DNA from: Erythroxylum novogranatense
Taxonomy: Eukaryota > Streptophyta > Magnoliopsida > Malpighiales > Erythroxylaceae
Length of the DNA: 64,000 bases
Direction of reading: 5' to 3'
NCBI GenBank assembly: GCA_029891385.1
Contig: CM057227.1
Span: forward strand, 94,450,818-94,514,817
Made by a program: the position numbers and the translations under genes. This document shows, in pieces, positions 1 through 11,282 of this stretch. Under the pieces are notes generated by a model. That model was not told where the DNA came from. It ran no database searches and was given only the letters and a program-made list of their open reading frames with translations. Within the stretch, counting starts at the first letter, position 1, and each line of letters opens with the position of its first letter.

Positions 1-908
1 ACCCTGACCTGATAAAATTTTAAAGAGATTAAATCACGGTTTAATTTCACTTAATTTATAAAAAAGACGGTGTATTGTCTAATGCGCATAATAAGCAATC
101 ACATTAGATGAACTCTGAAGTTATCACTGCCAAAACTCAAACTTAAAACTGTATACTGAACTTTCTTGCTGGTAATCAGAGAGCAAAAATCAATTCCCGT
201 AGATACGTTGGTGCACTTTGAAAAGGATCACTATTTGATAGCATCCTTATCCTAATATTTTAGTTGCCCAAGAATGTACTTCCAATATATATGCGTTGGG
301 ACCCAAATATCAAAGTGCCAGAATGTTAAAAGACCCTGGCTCATGTAACTTATTACCATAAAAGAACACCAAAAAAGAATATCACATTTCGTTTATTTGA
401 CCCCTAGTCTTGCTTATCCCAGTAACGTGAAGGAAGGAAGCACTCTCCTTAGTTAAAGGAAAAAAGCATAGTTAGATTTTATACAGGCAAAAACCTGAAA
501 ACAAAGCTAGTCTAAATCTTGTCAAACCAACGTCCTTAACTTAAGAATCTTCGTCACAGCATTCCACATGTCAAGTGTAGAAGAGGAAGTTGCCAGTGAA
601 GAACACTTCAAAGACCAAACTATGCTTATAAAAGCCTGTGACGACAAGGACTTGTAGTATTGGCAAAATCGCTGTTTGGTTTGGTACTTTGGTCACTCGC
701 CAATAGCTGGGATCTCTGTTCTTCGGTTTCGTTAAATCCTATTTGAAACATTAAATAACTAAAAACCTCCTCGCTGTTTTAACTTTTAAAGCCCTTGTTA
801 CCTTTACATAAATGCTTATAATATTCGCTTTATGAGGTCTGTTTCTTCTTTTTGTAGATTCCAACTCTGAGCCTTTTCTTCCTGTTATTAAGTTTTCAAT
901 CAGTTTCC
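1..908. other. Upstream intergenic region, no gene seen
   Basis: No coding region, RNA gene or repeat family is recognisable. The last few hundred bases probably hold the promoter of the glycosyltransferase gene that follows. Confidence 0.5.
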
Positions 909-917
909 CTATATATA
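909..917 (+). promoter_or_regulatory. Possible TATA box of the GT8 gene
   Basis: A CTATATATA run lies about 160 bp before the first in-frame ATG of the glycosyltransferase. Position and sequence fit a plant core promoter and would give a 5' UTR of roughly 130 nt. No other support is visible. Confidence 0.45.
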
Positions 918-1070
918 CGTATGTATTGCCTTAAAGGTAACAACTTTACATAAAAAGAAGAAGACAAGAGGCCTGGAAGAGCCAAAAAACAGAGACTGCT
1001 CTGTAAAAAGTTGTTTAGGCAAGATATTTTCGTGTTTAAACAAAAGAGGAAGTTTTTAAACAGGAAATTG

Positions 1071-4000
1071 ATGGGTTGGAGAGAGATGAGGATGAGCAGC
1101 TTCTTGTTGCTGATATTGGGTTTGCTTGTTCATGGGACGGCGGCCTTTGGAGAGATCAGAAGCAGAAACCGGCAGCAACAGAAGGAGCTTGCGAGCCGGC
1201 ACAGATATGCGTACGCCACGATGATGTACATGGGTACCCCGAGAGACTACGAGTTCTATGTTGCAACACGTGTTATGATCAGATCGCTTTCTCGTCTGCA
1301 AGTGGACGCTGATCTCGTTGTCATTGCCTCTCTCGACGTGCCTCTCCGTTGGGTTCAAGCCCTGTAAGTCTCTCCATCTCACCTTTTATTCCCAGGGTTT
1401 TAATTTTTAGTTGTTTGTGAGCGCCATTGACCGCGGCCGGCGTTTCTTGGTCACCGGGTGACAGGTTACTTTAACCAGGTTAGAGTTATCATCTTGCCGG
1501 AGTAAATACTCCTGTTTATAACGCTGTTAGTGTCGGTTGTTTTAACGGGGTGAATAACAGTTGGAAAGCTTAGAGCTTTTCACTAGGATCGATTTGGGTG
1601 TCAATAGTAAAGGTTTATAATGGTGGAATTGGTTCTTTGCTATGGGGGGTTTTAATTGCTTCTTGCTTCTTGCTTCTTGCTTCTTGCTTCTTGCAGGAGC
1701 TGTTTATTTCATTAATGGGGTTTACCCACTTTAGCAGTTTCTTGCTTCTTCTGAGTTTTTTTTTTCCTTAACTAAAAACAAAAAAAAGTTACTCGCTTCA
1801 GCAGTTTTCTTGCTTCTTCTAGGATTTTTTTAACGAAAACAAAAAGAGCTAGTGGAATTTGCTCGATGGAGTTAGATGGAAAAGCTTGCATCTTTTTTCT
1901 TTCCTATCAAGTGTGAAGCTCTTTGAGAGACCTGACCTGATCTGACCCACATGTATTTGGATTTTGGAATACACCCAATGTTCTTCCAAACGAGGGAAGA
2001 CTTTTGTGTTAGATGAGGGCAATTTTTTTTCTTACCAACCACCATTGCCTACTCTATCTATCTTTTATTGTGATGACGTCCGTACCTCTACCTTACCCGA
2101 TTGCCTTTAACCACTTAGAAGCAGTAAAGAGATATTTTCAAATGAAGCAACTCAGAGACAGATGGGCCGTTCCTTGGGTGCGATCAGAAGACGTAGTTGT
2201 TGACGTTTTACATTTTCTATATGGCCACTTAGCCTAAGTTGGATTACACGTAGTTTTTATTATGGATTTTAAAGTAAGTGGGGTCGGGAATTTCCATTCA
2301 TATTGGTATAGACAGCTATTAAGTTAGATGTTGAATGCTATTTTAAAATCTCTGCCATGTGCCGTGATTTCAGATGGCCATTCCAGTCGTGACAAATAAA
2401 TGTTGAACAAGTACTCCCTATGGCTTCTTTTCGCAAATAGCCTTATCTTCCAACTTTGTTATATTGGGTATGAAATGATAATTGGCATATTGGAGATTGA
2501 TGAACATCTAAGATTCATGGACTTCAGAAAACAAACCAATGTCATGGTTTGTAAGGGCTGAACCATCAACAGTTTGCCTTTTAAGTGATTGACAAGCTCT
2601 GCATTTTTGATACAGGGAGCAAGAAGACGGGGCCAAGGTGGTGAGAGTGGAGAATTTGAATAATCCTTACAAGGGCCAACCTAATTTTGATAGGAGATTT
2701 AAGCTAACACTGAACAAGCTCTATGCGTGGAGCTTGGTTGACTATGAGAGGGTGGTCATGCTTGATGCTGATAACCTCTTCCTGCAAAAGACTGATGAGT
2801 TGTTCCAGTGTGGACAGTTTTGTGCAGTCTTCATCAACCCGTGTATCTTCCACACTGGCCTATTTGTGTTAGAGGTGAGTTCTCTTTTTACTTCTCTTGG
2901 AGTTTCATGAACCAAGTCATTTATTTGATATGTAAAGTAACAAAAAATCAGCGCATACAAGTCATTAAGTAGGCCATAACTGTCAAACCTATTTTAAGCA
3001 CATTGTTAATCCAAGTTATGATGGTTCTTGCTTGCAAAACTTGGAGAAACATCAATTTATTTTGTGTTAATGATTTGTGTATTCCAGCCATCAAAGGTAG
3101 TTTTCAACGACATGATTCATCAATTAGAGGTTGGGAAAGATAACCCAGATGGTGCAGATCAAGGTTTTATTGGTGGCTACTTCCCAGATTTGCTTGACAA
3201 GCCGATGTTTAATCCACCTTCTAATGGTACCAAACTCAGCGGGCAGTACAGACTTCCATTAGGCTACCAAATGGAAGCCACTTATTACTGTGAGTATAAG
3301 ATCAAATACCACTAGTTGCTTGAAGAACTTCAAAACAATGTTCACCTGACAGCATCTAACTTGTGTTTATGATCTCAGATCTTAGACTTCGTTGGAATGT
3401 ACCATGCGGACCAAACAGTGTGATTACCTTCCCAGGCGCACCATGGTTGAAACCTTGGTACTGGTGGTCTTGGCCTGTTCTACCATTAGGCCTTCAATGG
3501 CACGAACAACGTCGTCAAAATCTCGGGTAAATACAAAGTCATTTCTCAACCTACTCTTTTCTTCTTTGGCAAAAACATTGTAACACCAGGTCCTTATGCA
3601 GATACGGAGCAGAACTGCCGATGGTAATTATTCAGGCGATTGTCTACTTGGGTATAATAGCTGTAACACGTCTAGCACGACCAAGTATCTCCAAGCTTTG
3701 TTATCGACGGAATGACAAGAACATCTCCTTCATTCAAGTTGGTCTTAAACTGTTGGCCATATGGTCGATCCTGGCAGCCTATGTAGTACCTTTCTTCGTG
3801 ATCCCTTGTACAATTCATCCAATTCTTGGCTGGGGACTGTATTTGCTGGGCTCATTCGCGCTTAGCTCTGTGACCATCAATGCATTTATGCTGCCAACAT
3901 TACAAGTTTTAACTCCTTGGGTGGGGATATCGGGTGTTCTTCTGGTTATGGCATGTCCATGGTATGCAAGCGGGATTATAAGGGCTTTAGCCATTTTTGG

Positions 4001-4106
4001 TTATGCATTCTGTTGTGCCCCTTTTGTCTGGTTATCATTGGTTAAAGTCATGGCATGCCTTCAAGCATCTGTTGAAAGGGAAGTCTTCTTCCCCAAATTG
4101 GGTTGA
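1071..4106 (+). CDS. PGSIP8-like: GT8 glycosyltransferase, PGSIP7/PGSIP8 type (putative glucuronosyltransferase)
   Basis: Five exons: 1071-1363, 2616-2874, 3088-3289, 3379-3526 and 3602-4106. All introns are GT-AG and phases join into 468 residues. The start is the first ATG giving a hydrophobic signal or anchor (residues about 6-25). The GT8 domain follows: an AYATMMYMGTPRDYEFYVA strand, the metal-binding DAD at residues 148-150 in a MLDADN context, and GADQGF near 206-211. Exon 5 encodes roughly five membrane spans ending in FPKLG. Similarity along the whole length is to Arabidopsis At4g16600 and At2g35710 (recalled, not searched), not to IPUT1/PGSIP6, which lacks the long C-terminal membrane block. 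Expected place: Golgi or other endomembrane. Substrate is unknown; the glucuronosyltransferase label comes from relatives. The C-terminus seems somewhat shorter than in the Arabidopsis proteins. No disruption is seen. Confidence 0.93.
1655..1694 (+). repeat. Microsatellite of a 7-bp unit (CTTGCTT)n in GT8 intron 1
   Basis: Nearly six uninterrupted copies of a 7-bp unit lie within the 1.25-kb first intron. Related CTTGCTTCTT fragments recur nearby at about 1740 and 1810, suggesting local slippage. Likely polymorphic in length. Confidence 0.85.
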
Positions 4107-4513
4107 TATTATTGTTGATCCACCCCATTATCTTCTTTGAATCATTCAGAAGAGGTTGGAGCCTCTTCACTTGTTTTGGCATGACCATTATTGACTATTG
4201 GGTGTATATACATGGAGAGAGGGACAAAGAGCCCAAGAGTTCATTACACTCTTGATTGGGAGAAGATAGACGACTGGTCTTGTCAGATTTTATTGACCAC
4301 AAAGGACTCTTACATTTGTTGCCATCTTAGTTACTTGGATTGTAGCTTCAACTCATCAGACCAAACAGATGGCCAAATATTTTTCCAACTATTATCAATT
4401 GATTTTTGTTCCTGACTTTATATTGTTATCGAAATGATTACAAACTATTCATCCTCGTAGCTTCACGCGTCACAAGTAACATCCCAAGCCTAGGGCCATT
4501 GGTGGTGTCAAAT

Positions 4514-4892
4514 TGAAAAAAACTATTGAATCCACTTATAAGTCCTTTAATATTTTTATGTTTAATCAATATGTGACACTTTAATACTCCCTCTTAAGTA
4601 TAATTGGGACTGGATATTCAGTTGTCACTAGAAATAAACGCAGTGGTAATCGGACTGGACTGTTAGGATTGGACATTCAGACGGATAATCACGAAATTAA
4701 GAATCCGGACCAAACCTGCTCTGATACCATATTGAATTTTTAATATAGGCAAAGTGTAGAGTCCACTTATAAGAATTAGGCTCGGGTCAACTATTATACA
4801 AATAACTAGAACTAGTTATTTAGATAGTTGACCCTTATCATTTATAAGTCCTTTAACATTTTTATGTTTAATCAATATGGGACACTCTAACA
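4514..4892 (-). mobile_element. TRIM (terminal-repeat retrotransposon in miniature)
   Basis: Two direct repeats (4514-4586 and 4733-4892) share ends and a roughly 50-bp stretch starting CTTATAAGTCCTTTAA. On the - strand the right repeat is followed by a perfect 15-nt tRNA-iMet type primer-binding site, TGGTATCAGAGCAGG (complement of 4715-4729). The left repeat is preceded by a purine tract (complement of 4587-4598, CTTAAGAGGGAG). The internal part is only about 145 bp and noncoding. These are the defining parts of a TRIM. The left copy lacks about 85 bp of the LTR. No convincing target-site duplication is seen, so it is old or one edge is damaged. Confidence 0.75.
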
Positions 4893-5120
4893 ATAACTAC
4901 ATTGCTTTTATAAGCCCACATCCAAAATGAGGATTTCCCCATAAACTCGTACCGTAATGTCATTACGATAATGATATGATATGGCGAAGTAAAATGAAAT
5001 AAGCGCCTGATATATAAAAGGCTTAATTTAAAAAAATGTAAATTTTGTAATTATAGTCTTCTCACATAAGATAGATACCTTTAATAATTTTTTTTTTAAA
5101 AGGGTTACAAACGAAACATA

Positions 5121-5261
5121 TTACACGCTAAGTCTGGAGAAACAAATTCTCGATAGATCCTCTAAAAAGATTAAGTGGCATCCAACAGGTGTTGTTGTAA
5201 AGTGATGGACACCAATAGCAAAATTGCCAGCATACTTGACTAGCCAATCGACGCATCTGTT
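5121..5261 (-). pseudogene. Fragment of a plant RNase H-like domain (LINE-type reverse transcriptase remnant)
   Basis: Read on the - strand, 46 codons begin NRCVDWLVKYAG, continue through a TTTPVGCHLIFLEDL segment and end at a TAA. This pattern resembles the C-terminal end of the plant RNase H domain found at the tail of many LINE open reading frames (CADWLAK, then a short acidic stretch near the stop). Nothing upstream stays in frame, so it is a relic. A captured non-LINE RNase H fragment cannot be excluded. Confidence 0.5.
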
Positions 5262-6659
5262 ACTCCATCAGTGAATGCGTCGTTGGGCAACAGTTTAGTT
5301 CCTAGTGAATAAATACCTTTAATATTTATACACATAAGATTTAATTAAACTAACTAAATAAGTTTCATTAAGTTATTTAACTAAACTAATAAAGTTTTTC
5401 ACCAAAATGATATGGTTTAATTAAACAACACATTAGCAATATCAACAAATATAATAACATCAGGTTAGAATTAGAAAAAAAATTTAACAATTTGAATTTT
5501 TAATTACCATTTTTTTAAAATTCGATATCAATGTCAACATTAATGTTAATGTACTCAATGCACAAAGTTTCCTGCTTTGCTGGTCTGGGAGGGTCATGAA
5601 GAACATAGCCTTATATTTCTACAAAGAGGTTGTTTCTGTGACTTGAATCTGTGACCTTATAGTTACAAAAGAACAACTTTACTAGTTTAAGGCCTTGGTT
5701 GACCAAAATCAGTTGATTAACTTTATCAAGAAGCTATTTAATTTGTTTGATTATAAGCTGGTTGGGTTGACTGATTCAAGAAGCTCCTTGTAAGGAGCGT
5801 TTAGGGCAATCAACTAATTTCCCTTTACTGTAATGTCAATTTTTTCCTTAATAATAATAATAATAATAATAATAATGATATTTTTGTTTTTTTTTGTTAG
5901 TTATTCTTTTGTCATTCTAAGTTTATATTTTCAAACTAAATATTGACATGAAAATTCTTTAGCAGTAAACCAAACAAAGAAATACCTATGTTATTATATT
6001 CCTCATCTTTTCTATTCTTAAAAATAACTATTATATTCCTTATCTATTCTAACTGTTAAACTAAACAAGCGGATAAGATTTATAATATTTATACCCTTAT
6101 ATATATTTTTTATTTATATCCTTATATGTCATTTTACATAAACAACTAATTTTATTAAACATCTTTAACAAACAGTTAATACAATTCGCTAGTTAAATCA
6201 GTTGATATAATTAGTTGGGCTAAACATACGTAAGTCTTTTTTTTAATCAACCTTGGTATAGAAAGGCAATGCACTAATTACACCTTTTTAAAACGTCAAC
6301 AACTCTTATCTTCTCGTCTCATCTCATCTCATCTCTTCTTCACATTGTTGTAGTTTATATTTCTAGTTGCCTTACCTATTCAGGCACTGAAATAAATACC
6401 AGTAATGATCTCTATTTTTGTTTTTTTTTTATATTCATCGTAATTTTTAAAACTTATATAAACAAAATAAATCCATTGTGTTTGTAATCCAAAATTGCTT
6501 ATTCTGCTCCTCTGGAGAAATTTCTTTGCTTTGCCTGCGTGTGTCGAAATTAAAACTTGAACATGAACTCTTTAAGTTGGAATCTGAAACAAACGCGTAT
6601 AGTTTTATAGAGTAGCACTTCAAAGCCATCACAGGATTTATGGTCCCAAATTCGAGACA
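5262..6659. other. AT-rich intergenic sequence with an (AAT)n microsatellite
   Basis: No gene is recognised. A run of about nine AAT units lies at 5849-5876. Between about 5690 and 6230 there are repeated GTTGATTAA or AGTTGGG-like words near both ends, which hint at a decayed DNA transposon, but no clean terminal inverted repeat could be defined. Confidence 0.5.
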
Positions 6660-6827
6660 AGATCTTCTGTCTGGTATTACTCTGTCTTATTCTATCTAAT
6701 GAAATCTCAACCATTTATTTTGTAGGACCTACGTGAGATCTACACGTAATTTACGTAGGACCTATATAAATTAATGACTGAAATTTATTGGACAAAATAG
6801 GACACCATAATATTAGACCGGAGATCT
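6660..6827. mobile_element. MITE copy 1 (foldback element)
   Basis: The element starts AGATCTTCTGTC and ends GACCGGAGATCT, an imperfect terminal inverted repeat. The inner sequence is also self-complementary around GTAGGACCTACGT and ACGTAGGACCTA. It shares ends and the AAATCTCAACCATTTATT core with the copies at 7648 and 27989. No coding capacity. Superfamily not assignable by eye. Confidence 0.65.
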
Positions 6828-7647
6828 GACTCTTCAAATCCAGGCCTGTTTTTGTCTCGCACGAGTCACGACCCTTTGGAATTAACAAGCTATGATGTGT
6901 CCAATCATCACGAGTGATTTCTATATTCCCTGCATACATGAGTTTGGACAAAGCTTGTCCTTTTAATTCAGAAACCTTTTCTAATCGAGACCCAAACACC
7001 CCAACGTTCAAAAAGCTGTTTCCTTATAAAAGCAAATAACTGGGACCAGGCTATAAATGTACCCAGCTACAATACAAAATACTATATATCCCATACCTGG
7101 ACCATAATTGATCAGGCACTGCACCACCACGATTTCGAGCCAAGGCGACCGTTTTATAGTTTTCAAGGACCACAAGTGGGTCACTTGCCTTCATTAAGTA
7201 GATAACATTTTAAATGTTAATTAGCATGTAGGAAATATACTAAAATGGGGTTATACTACTAGCTCGCATGGGTTCGCAGAAGCTGCGTGGTTATAATATA
7301 CGATTCCTGTGTTTGGCATGTTGTATCTGGACTGCCCTGGAGCTATGGCTTTTGTCTTCTCAACTCACATCTCCTTGGTGTTGGGAGTCCAGGACTAACT
7401 AGAGTTGCCTAATTGCTCAAGAACAGAAATTAAATTTTCTTTAGGGTAACCGTAACGCTAATGCTTGTTGTAATCATCTTAGGTGAACAAATGATTTTCT
7501 TCTCATGGGCAGCAGCATATATGAACTAACTTCAATATCAGATTCTTCTGATGTCTTCTCATTCTTAAAAATTAAGTTATTATAACTCAATCATAGATCC
7601 ACGGCAGACAGTCGATATCAAGACTCAAGGATGACAATTACGAGTCC

Positions 7648-7802
7648 AGATCTTCTGTCCAATATTATGGTAATTTATTGTGTCCAATAAATCTCAACCG
7701 TGTATTTATGTAAGTCTTGTGTAAGTTTCGCATGAACCTCACGTAATCTCATAAAATAAATGGTTGAGATTTCATGAGACGGCATAATATTGGACAGAGG
7801 AT
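7648..7802. mobile_element. MITE copy 2 (foldback element)
   Basis: The ends AGATCTTCTGTCCAATATTATG and CATAATATTGGACAGAGGAT are near-perfect inverted complements. The middle holds AAATCTCAACCG on one side and GGTTGAGATTT on the other, so nearly the whole 155 bp can fold on itself. Best preserved of the three copies in the window. Confidence 0.72.
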
Positions 7803-8057
7803 AAACAGGTATCCGACTTGACCACTATACGCTGTTAGGACTGCTCTAAAAAAATGGCGTGGAGTCATGAGGAAGGTATCTTATTAAAGCAGTTAAGGCG
7901 CCAGAAACTCGTCTGCACTCCAGACCTAGAGACCTAACCAAGCAAAACTTCCAGTTATAAGGTAACAAATAAAAATGAATAGACAGATGACCGTTAGAAG
8001 CTAGAAACCGTAATACCAAAACAAACTTATACATTGTCTACAACTCATAGAAGAAGA

Positions 8058-8065
8058 TTATAAAT
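8058..8065 (+). promoter_or_regulatory. Possible TATA box of the pectin methylesterase gene
   Basis: TTATAAAT lies 160 bp upstream of the start codon. A second TA-rich run at about 8187 is only some 35 bp before the ATG and is too close to serve well. Confidence 0.4.
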
Positions 8066-8224
8066 GTGTATCTCCGTGACTCTGTCCCTATTCTCTGTAC
8101 ACTGGCAGTATACATTTGTTCCTTGAAGTTTAACCTCTTCAAGCCCATATCATAGAGACTTTCTTCGCACCTCGGCGTTTCTCCTCTCTATATCATTCTA
8201 TTACTTTAATGATCTATATTTTTA

Positions 8225-10517
8225 ATGTCTTCTCTCAGTCGTATTTCGTTCTTCTACTTGTTTTTTGTTTTGACTTTAGCATTGTTGCATGCACCATGTT
8301 TGGTTACTAGTTCTATTTACAGGTACAGGTCTAACTCAGTCGCTCACGACACTGCCTCTACAAACTCTGCCAAGCACCACCACAAGTGGGTCGGACCGGT
8401 CGGCCACCTGGTCGTCACAGTTGATGTTAAAGGCGATGGAGGGTTCCAGTCAGTTCAAGCTGCTGTTGACGCCGTTCCTGAGAACAATACGAAAAATGTG
8501 CTGATATTGATAAGCGCTGGTTATTATATGTATGTAACTAAGTTTTTGTTTTAGCGCTTCATCTTCTTGTAAGCAAGCACGCTATCTTCGTTACTTAAGA
8601 TATGATGGGTGTTTGTGCAGCGAGAAAGTGGTGGTACCAGCGACCAAACCATACATCACGTTCCAAGGTGCGGGGAGAGACGTCACCATCATTGAATGGC
8701 ACGACAGAGCATGTGATCCTGGTCCAAACGGTGAACTGTTGCGTACTTACAGGACAGCTTCCGTTACTGTTTTTGCCAATTACTTCTCAGCTAGGAACAT
8801 AAGCTTCAAGGTATGAAGAGTTTAGTGCGAACGATGCAAACCGTTTTCTACGAAACATACACATGCAATATATATATCTTGAGCATTTATGCTCAGGCCT
8901 GGCTTTAGTGGTACGATTACTGAATTTGTTCTTGACGTAAACGTTTAAATTTTATGCTTGAGAATAGATTACGATGTTTGAAAACAGAAAGACTACTCAA
9001 ATTAATCCTTTAAGTTTCCTAACCCAATATATGATATTAAGTACCCATCAGACTAGAGAAAAAGAATATCAATTTGTCTTAATCGTCCAGTACCCATACA
9101 CTTGAATAAACCCTACAATCCGTGGACAAACCTAGTGAAGCTATGCAGTGCCTCTGCCAAAGGCACCAAGTTGTATCTTTCTGTAAAACACAGCATAAAG
9201 AGATTCTTTGGATCACATTGGCACCAACTTGTATCTTTGGATCCATGATATAACCTATATTTACAAACTTTCTGCAAATAAATTTAGCTTAAGTCAGTTT
9301 TAATTTATAATTAGTAGATAAAATCGTAATGAACAGTGTTTGTCATATATAAATAGCATAAATTGTACGTGAAAAACTTGATGGTTGAAAATAAATTTGG
9401 TCAGAACACAGCACCAGCACCCATGCCAGGAATGCAGGGATGGCAAGCAGCTGCATTTCGCATATCTGGGGACAAGGCGTACTTCTCCGGCTGTGGATTC
9501 TATGGTGCACAAGACACTCTCTGCGACGACGCAGGAAGACATTACTTCAAGGAGTGTTACATTGAAGGCTCTATCGACTTCATTTTTGGGAATGGCCGCT
9601 CCATGTACAAAGTAATGATCACCTACCATATCTCGTTTTCATTTACTATATCGACATGAATTAATTGCTAGTACATTTAAAAGAAGGAAATTGCTCCCCG
9701 TGACCTGAGGAAGGACAGACATTGACAATACCGTAACATGGTTTTAGCGAGGGAAAAGGATGTTCCCATTTCTGTGTTTTACACCGTGATTGTCAGGTCT
9801 ACAAAATAAAGTGACAAAAGCAGCTAGCCTTTTGATGTCTTCATCGAAGTTTCATCCTATCTGCCAAAAATTCGACTGAAAAGTATAATGATTAGAGTGT
9901 TTACGGAACACCTCAAGTCTATTTCACAAACGTAGTTTTGGAATTTACTTTCATTTTCAATTATTTATGCTTATCTCCTAAGGAAAGTTAACATCCACTG
10001 TGTCTAAAGACTCGTCTTAATGTGATTTGCCAGGACTGCGAGCTACACTCAATAGCGACGAGATTCGGATCCATCGCTGCCCAAGATAGGAACTCGCTGG
10101 ATGAGAAAACGGGCTTTGCGTTTGTAGGGTGTAGAGTGACCGGCACTGGACCTTTGTATGTGGGAAGGGCCATGGGCCAATACTCGAGGATAGTCTACTC
10201 TTACACATACTTCGACGATGTGGTTGCACACGGTGGTTGGGATGATTGGGACCACGTCCACAACAAGAACAAGTTACTTCAACGATTTTTTATTCTCTTC
10301 ATTGGTTACCACTGTCATTGTGGAATGTTTTCTAATTCAAAAATTGCTAATTAATTTCAGGACTGTGTTCTTTGGAGTCTTCAAATGCTGGGGACCAGGA
10401 GCTGAGGCAGTGAGAGGTGTGTCATGGGCAAGAGAGTTAGAATATGACTTGGCCCATAAATTTCTCGCCAAGAGCTTCGTCAATGGGAGACACTGGATCT
10501 CACCAGCTGATGCTTAA
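8225..10517 (+). CDS. PME53-like: Pectin methylesterase, PME53 type (no pro-region)
   Basis: Five exons: 8225-8529, 8621-8810, 9405-9611, 10034-10272 and 10361-10517, all GT-AG, joining to 365 residues. An N-terminal hydrophobic signal peptide (about 1-28) predicts secretion to the wall, where the enzyme would remove methyl esters from homogalacturonan. The catalytic set is visible with family spacing: Gln179 (GWQA), Gln201 and Asp202 (GAQDTL), Asp223 (SIDFIFGNG) and Arg279 (YVGRAMG). The usual GRPW tryptophan is Met281; as recalled, this GRAM form is shared by Arabidopsis At5g19730, the closest match, so it is a subfamily trait rather than damage. There is no inhibitor-like pro-domain. The first bases of exon 3 were fixed by the [13 protein letters not shown] match. 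No neighbour suggests shared regulation. Confidence 0.94.
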
Positions 10518-10918
10518 TTCTTCAGGCCTATATTTCATTCAATTTAGCATGGTAATCAAAATAAACATCCACACGGTTCTACATTCTTTTTCAAGCACAC
10601 AACTTGTAATCACTAACCCAAGAAGGGAGGAAAGGGTTGGTGTGCCAGGGAAAGTGTACAATCAGTAAATGTCATGCCAATCAAACTATTCTAAATTCTT
10701 TGTAATAACTTGAGGAGTATCAATAGATTCAATTTAACAAAACAAAAATTGTTGATCAGGATTTTGTACTGCAATTTAGGCTTAGCCACACCCCTGATTC
10801 TAGCAGGAAACCACTCTATCATTATAGAATTGTTGATACAAGTCTGTTGAACTAACGCCCAATTTGGTTGAAACAAATGACACCATTATTTCATAGAATT
10901 TAGATTCTTCAACAAGAA
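10518..10918. other. 3' flank of the PME gene
   Basis: No coding region. The sequence probably holds the PME 3' UTR (an AATAAA-like AAAATAAACA lies near 10557) and then runs to the LTR array. Confidence 0.5.
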
Positions 10919-11282
10919 TGATAGGTCCAGTCAAAACCTGCTAGAACAAATGTAAAGAGAAAAGCAAATGCACATAAACAAGTATGCAAAAATTCTACTT
11001 TTGGTGAGCGTAAATCAATAACTTAAGTTGACGCTAAAAAATCTCCTCCACCCTAATATTGACAATTGAAATGTTTAATACAAAGTTTGCAGCAACCACC
11101 TTAGTCTAACTAAAAGGAATTTTAAATACTAAAGGTACTCCACTAACAGCTAATGGATAAAATGACCCATTAAACAACTAGATTGACCGAATCACACACA
11201 ACAAATTGAAGAAAAAAAGTTTATCTCACGTTTCCCATATTGCACGATTTACATGATCTACTTGTATCGTGATATCTCAACA
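10919..11282 (-). repeat. LTR A of the gag-only array
   Basis: 364 bp, + strand ends TGATAGG and CTCAACA (so TGTTGAG to CCTATCA in element sense). Aligns throughout with LTR B and LTR C. The sequence following it at 11283 lacks the polypurine tract present beside LTR B. Confidence 0.82.

Noticed and set aside
2013..2237. 74-codon open frame in intron 1 of the GT8 gene
   Set aside because: No recognisable domain, lies between well-supported splice sites, and shows no continuation.
1071..4106. Assignment as IPUT1/PGSIP6
   Set aside because: The multi-span C-terminus and the MYMGTPRDYEFYVA start match PGSIP7/8, and the IPUT1 sequence recalled differs throughout.
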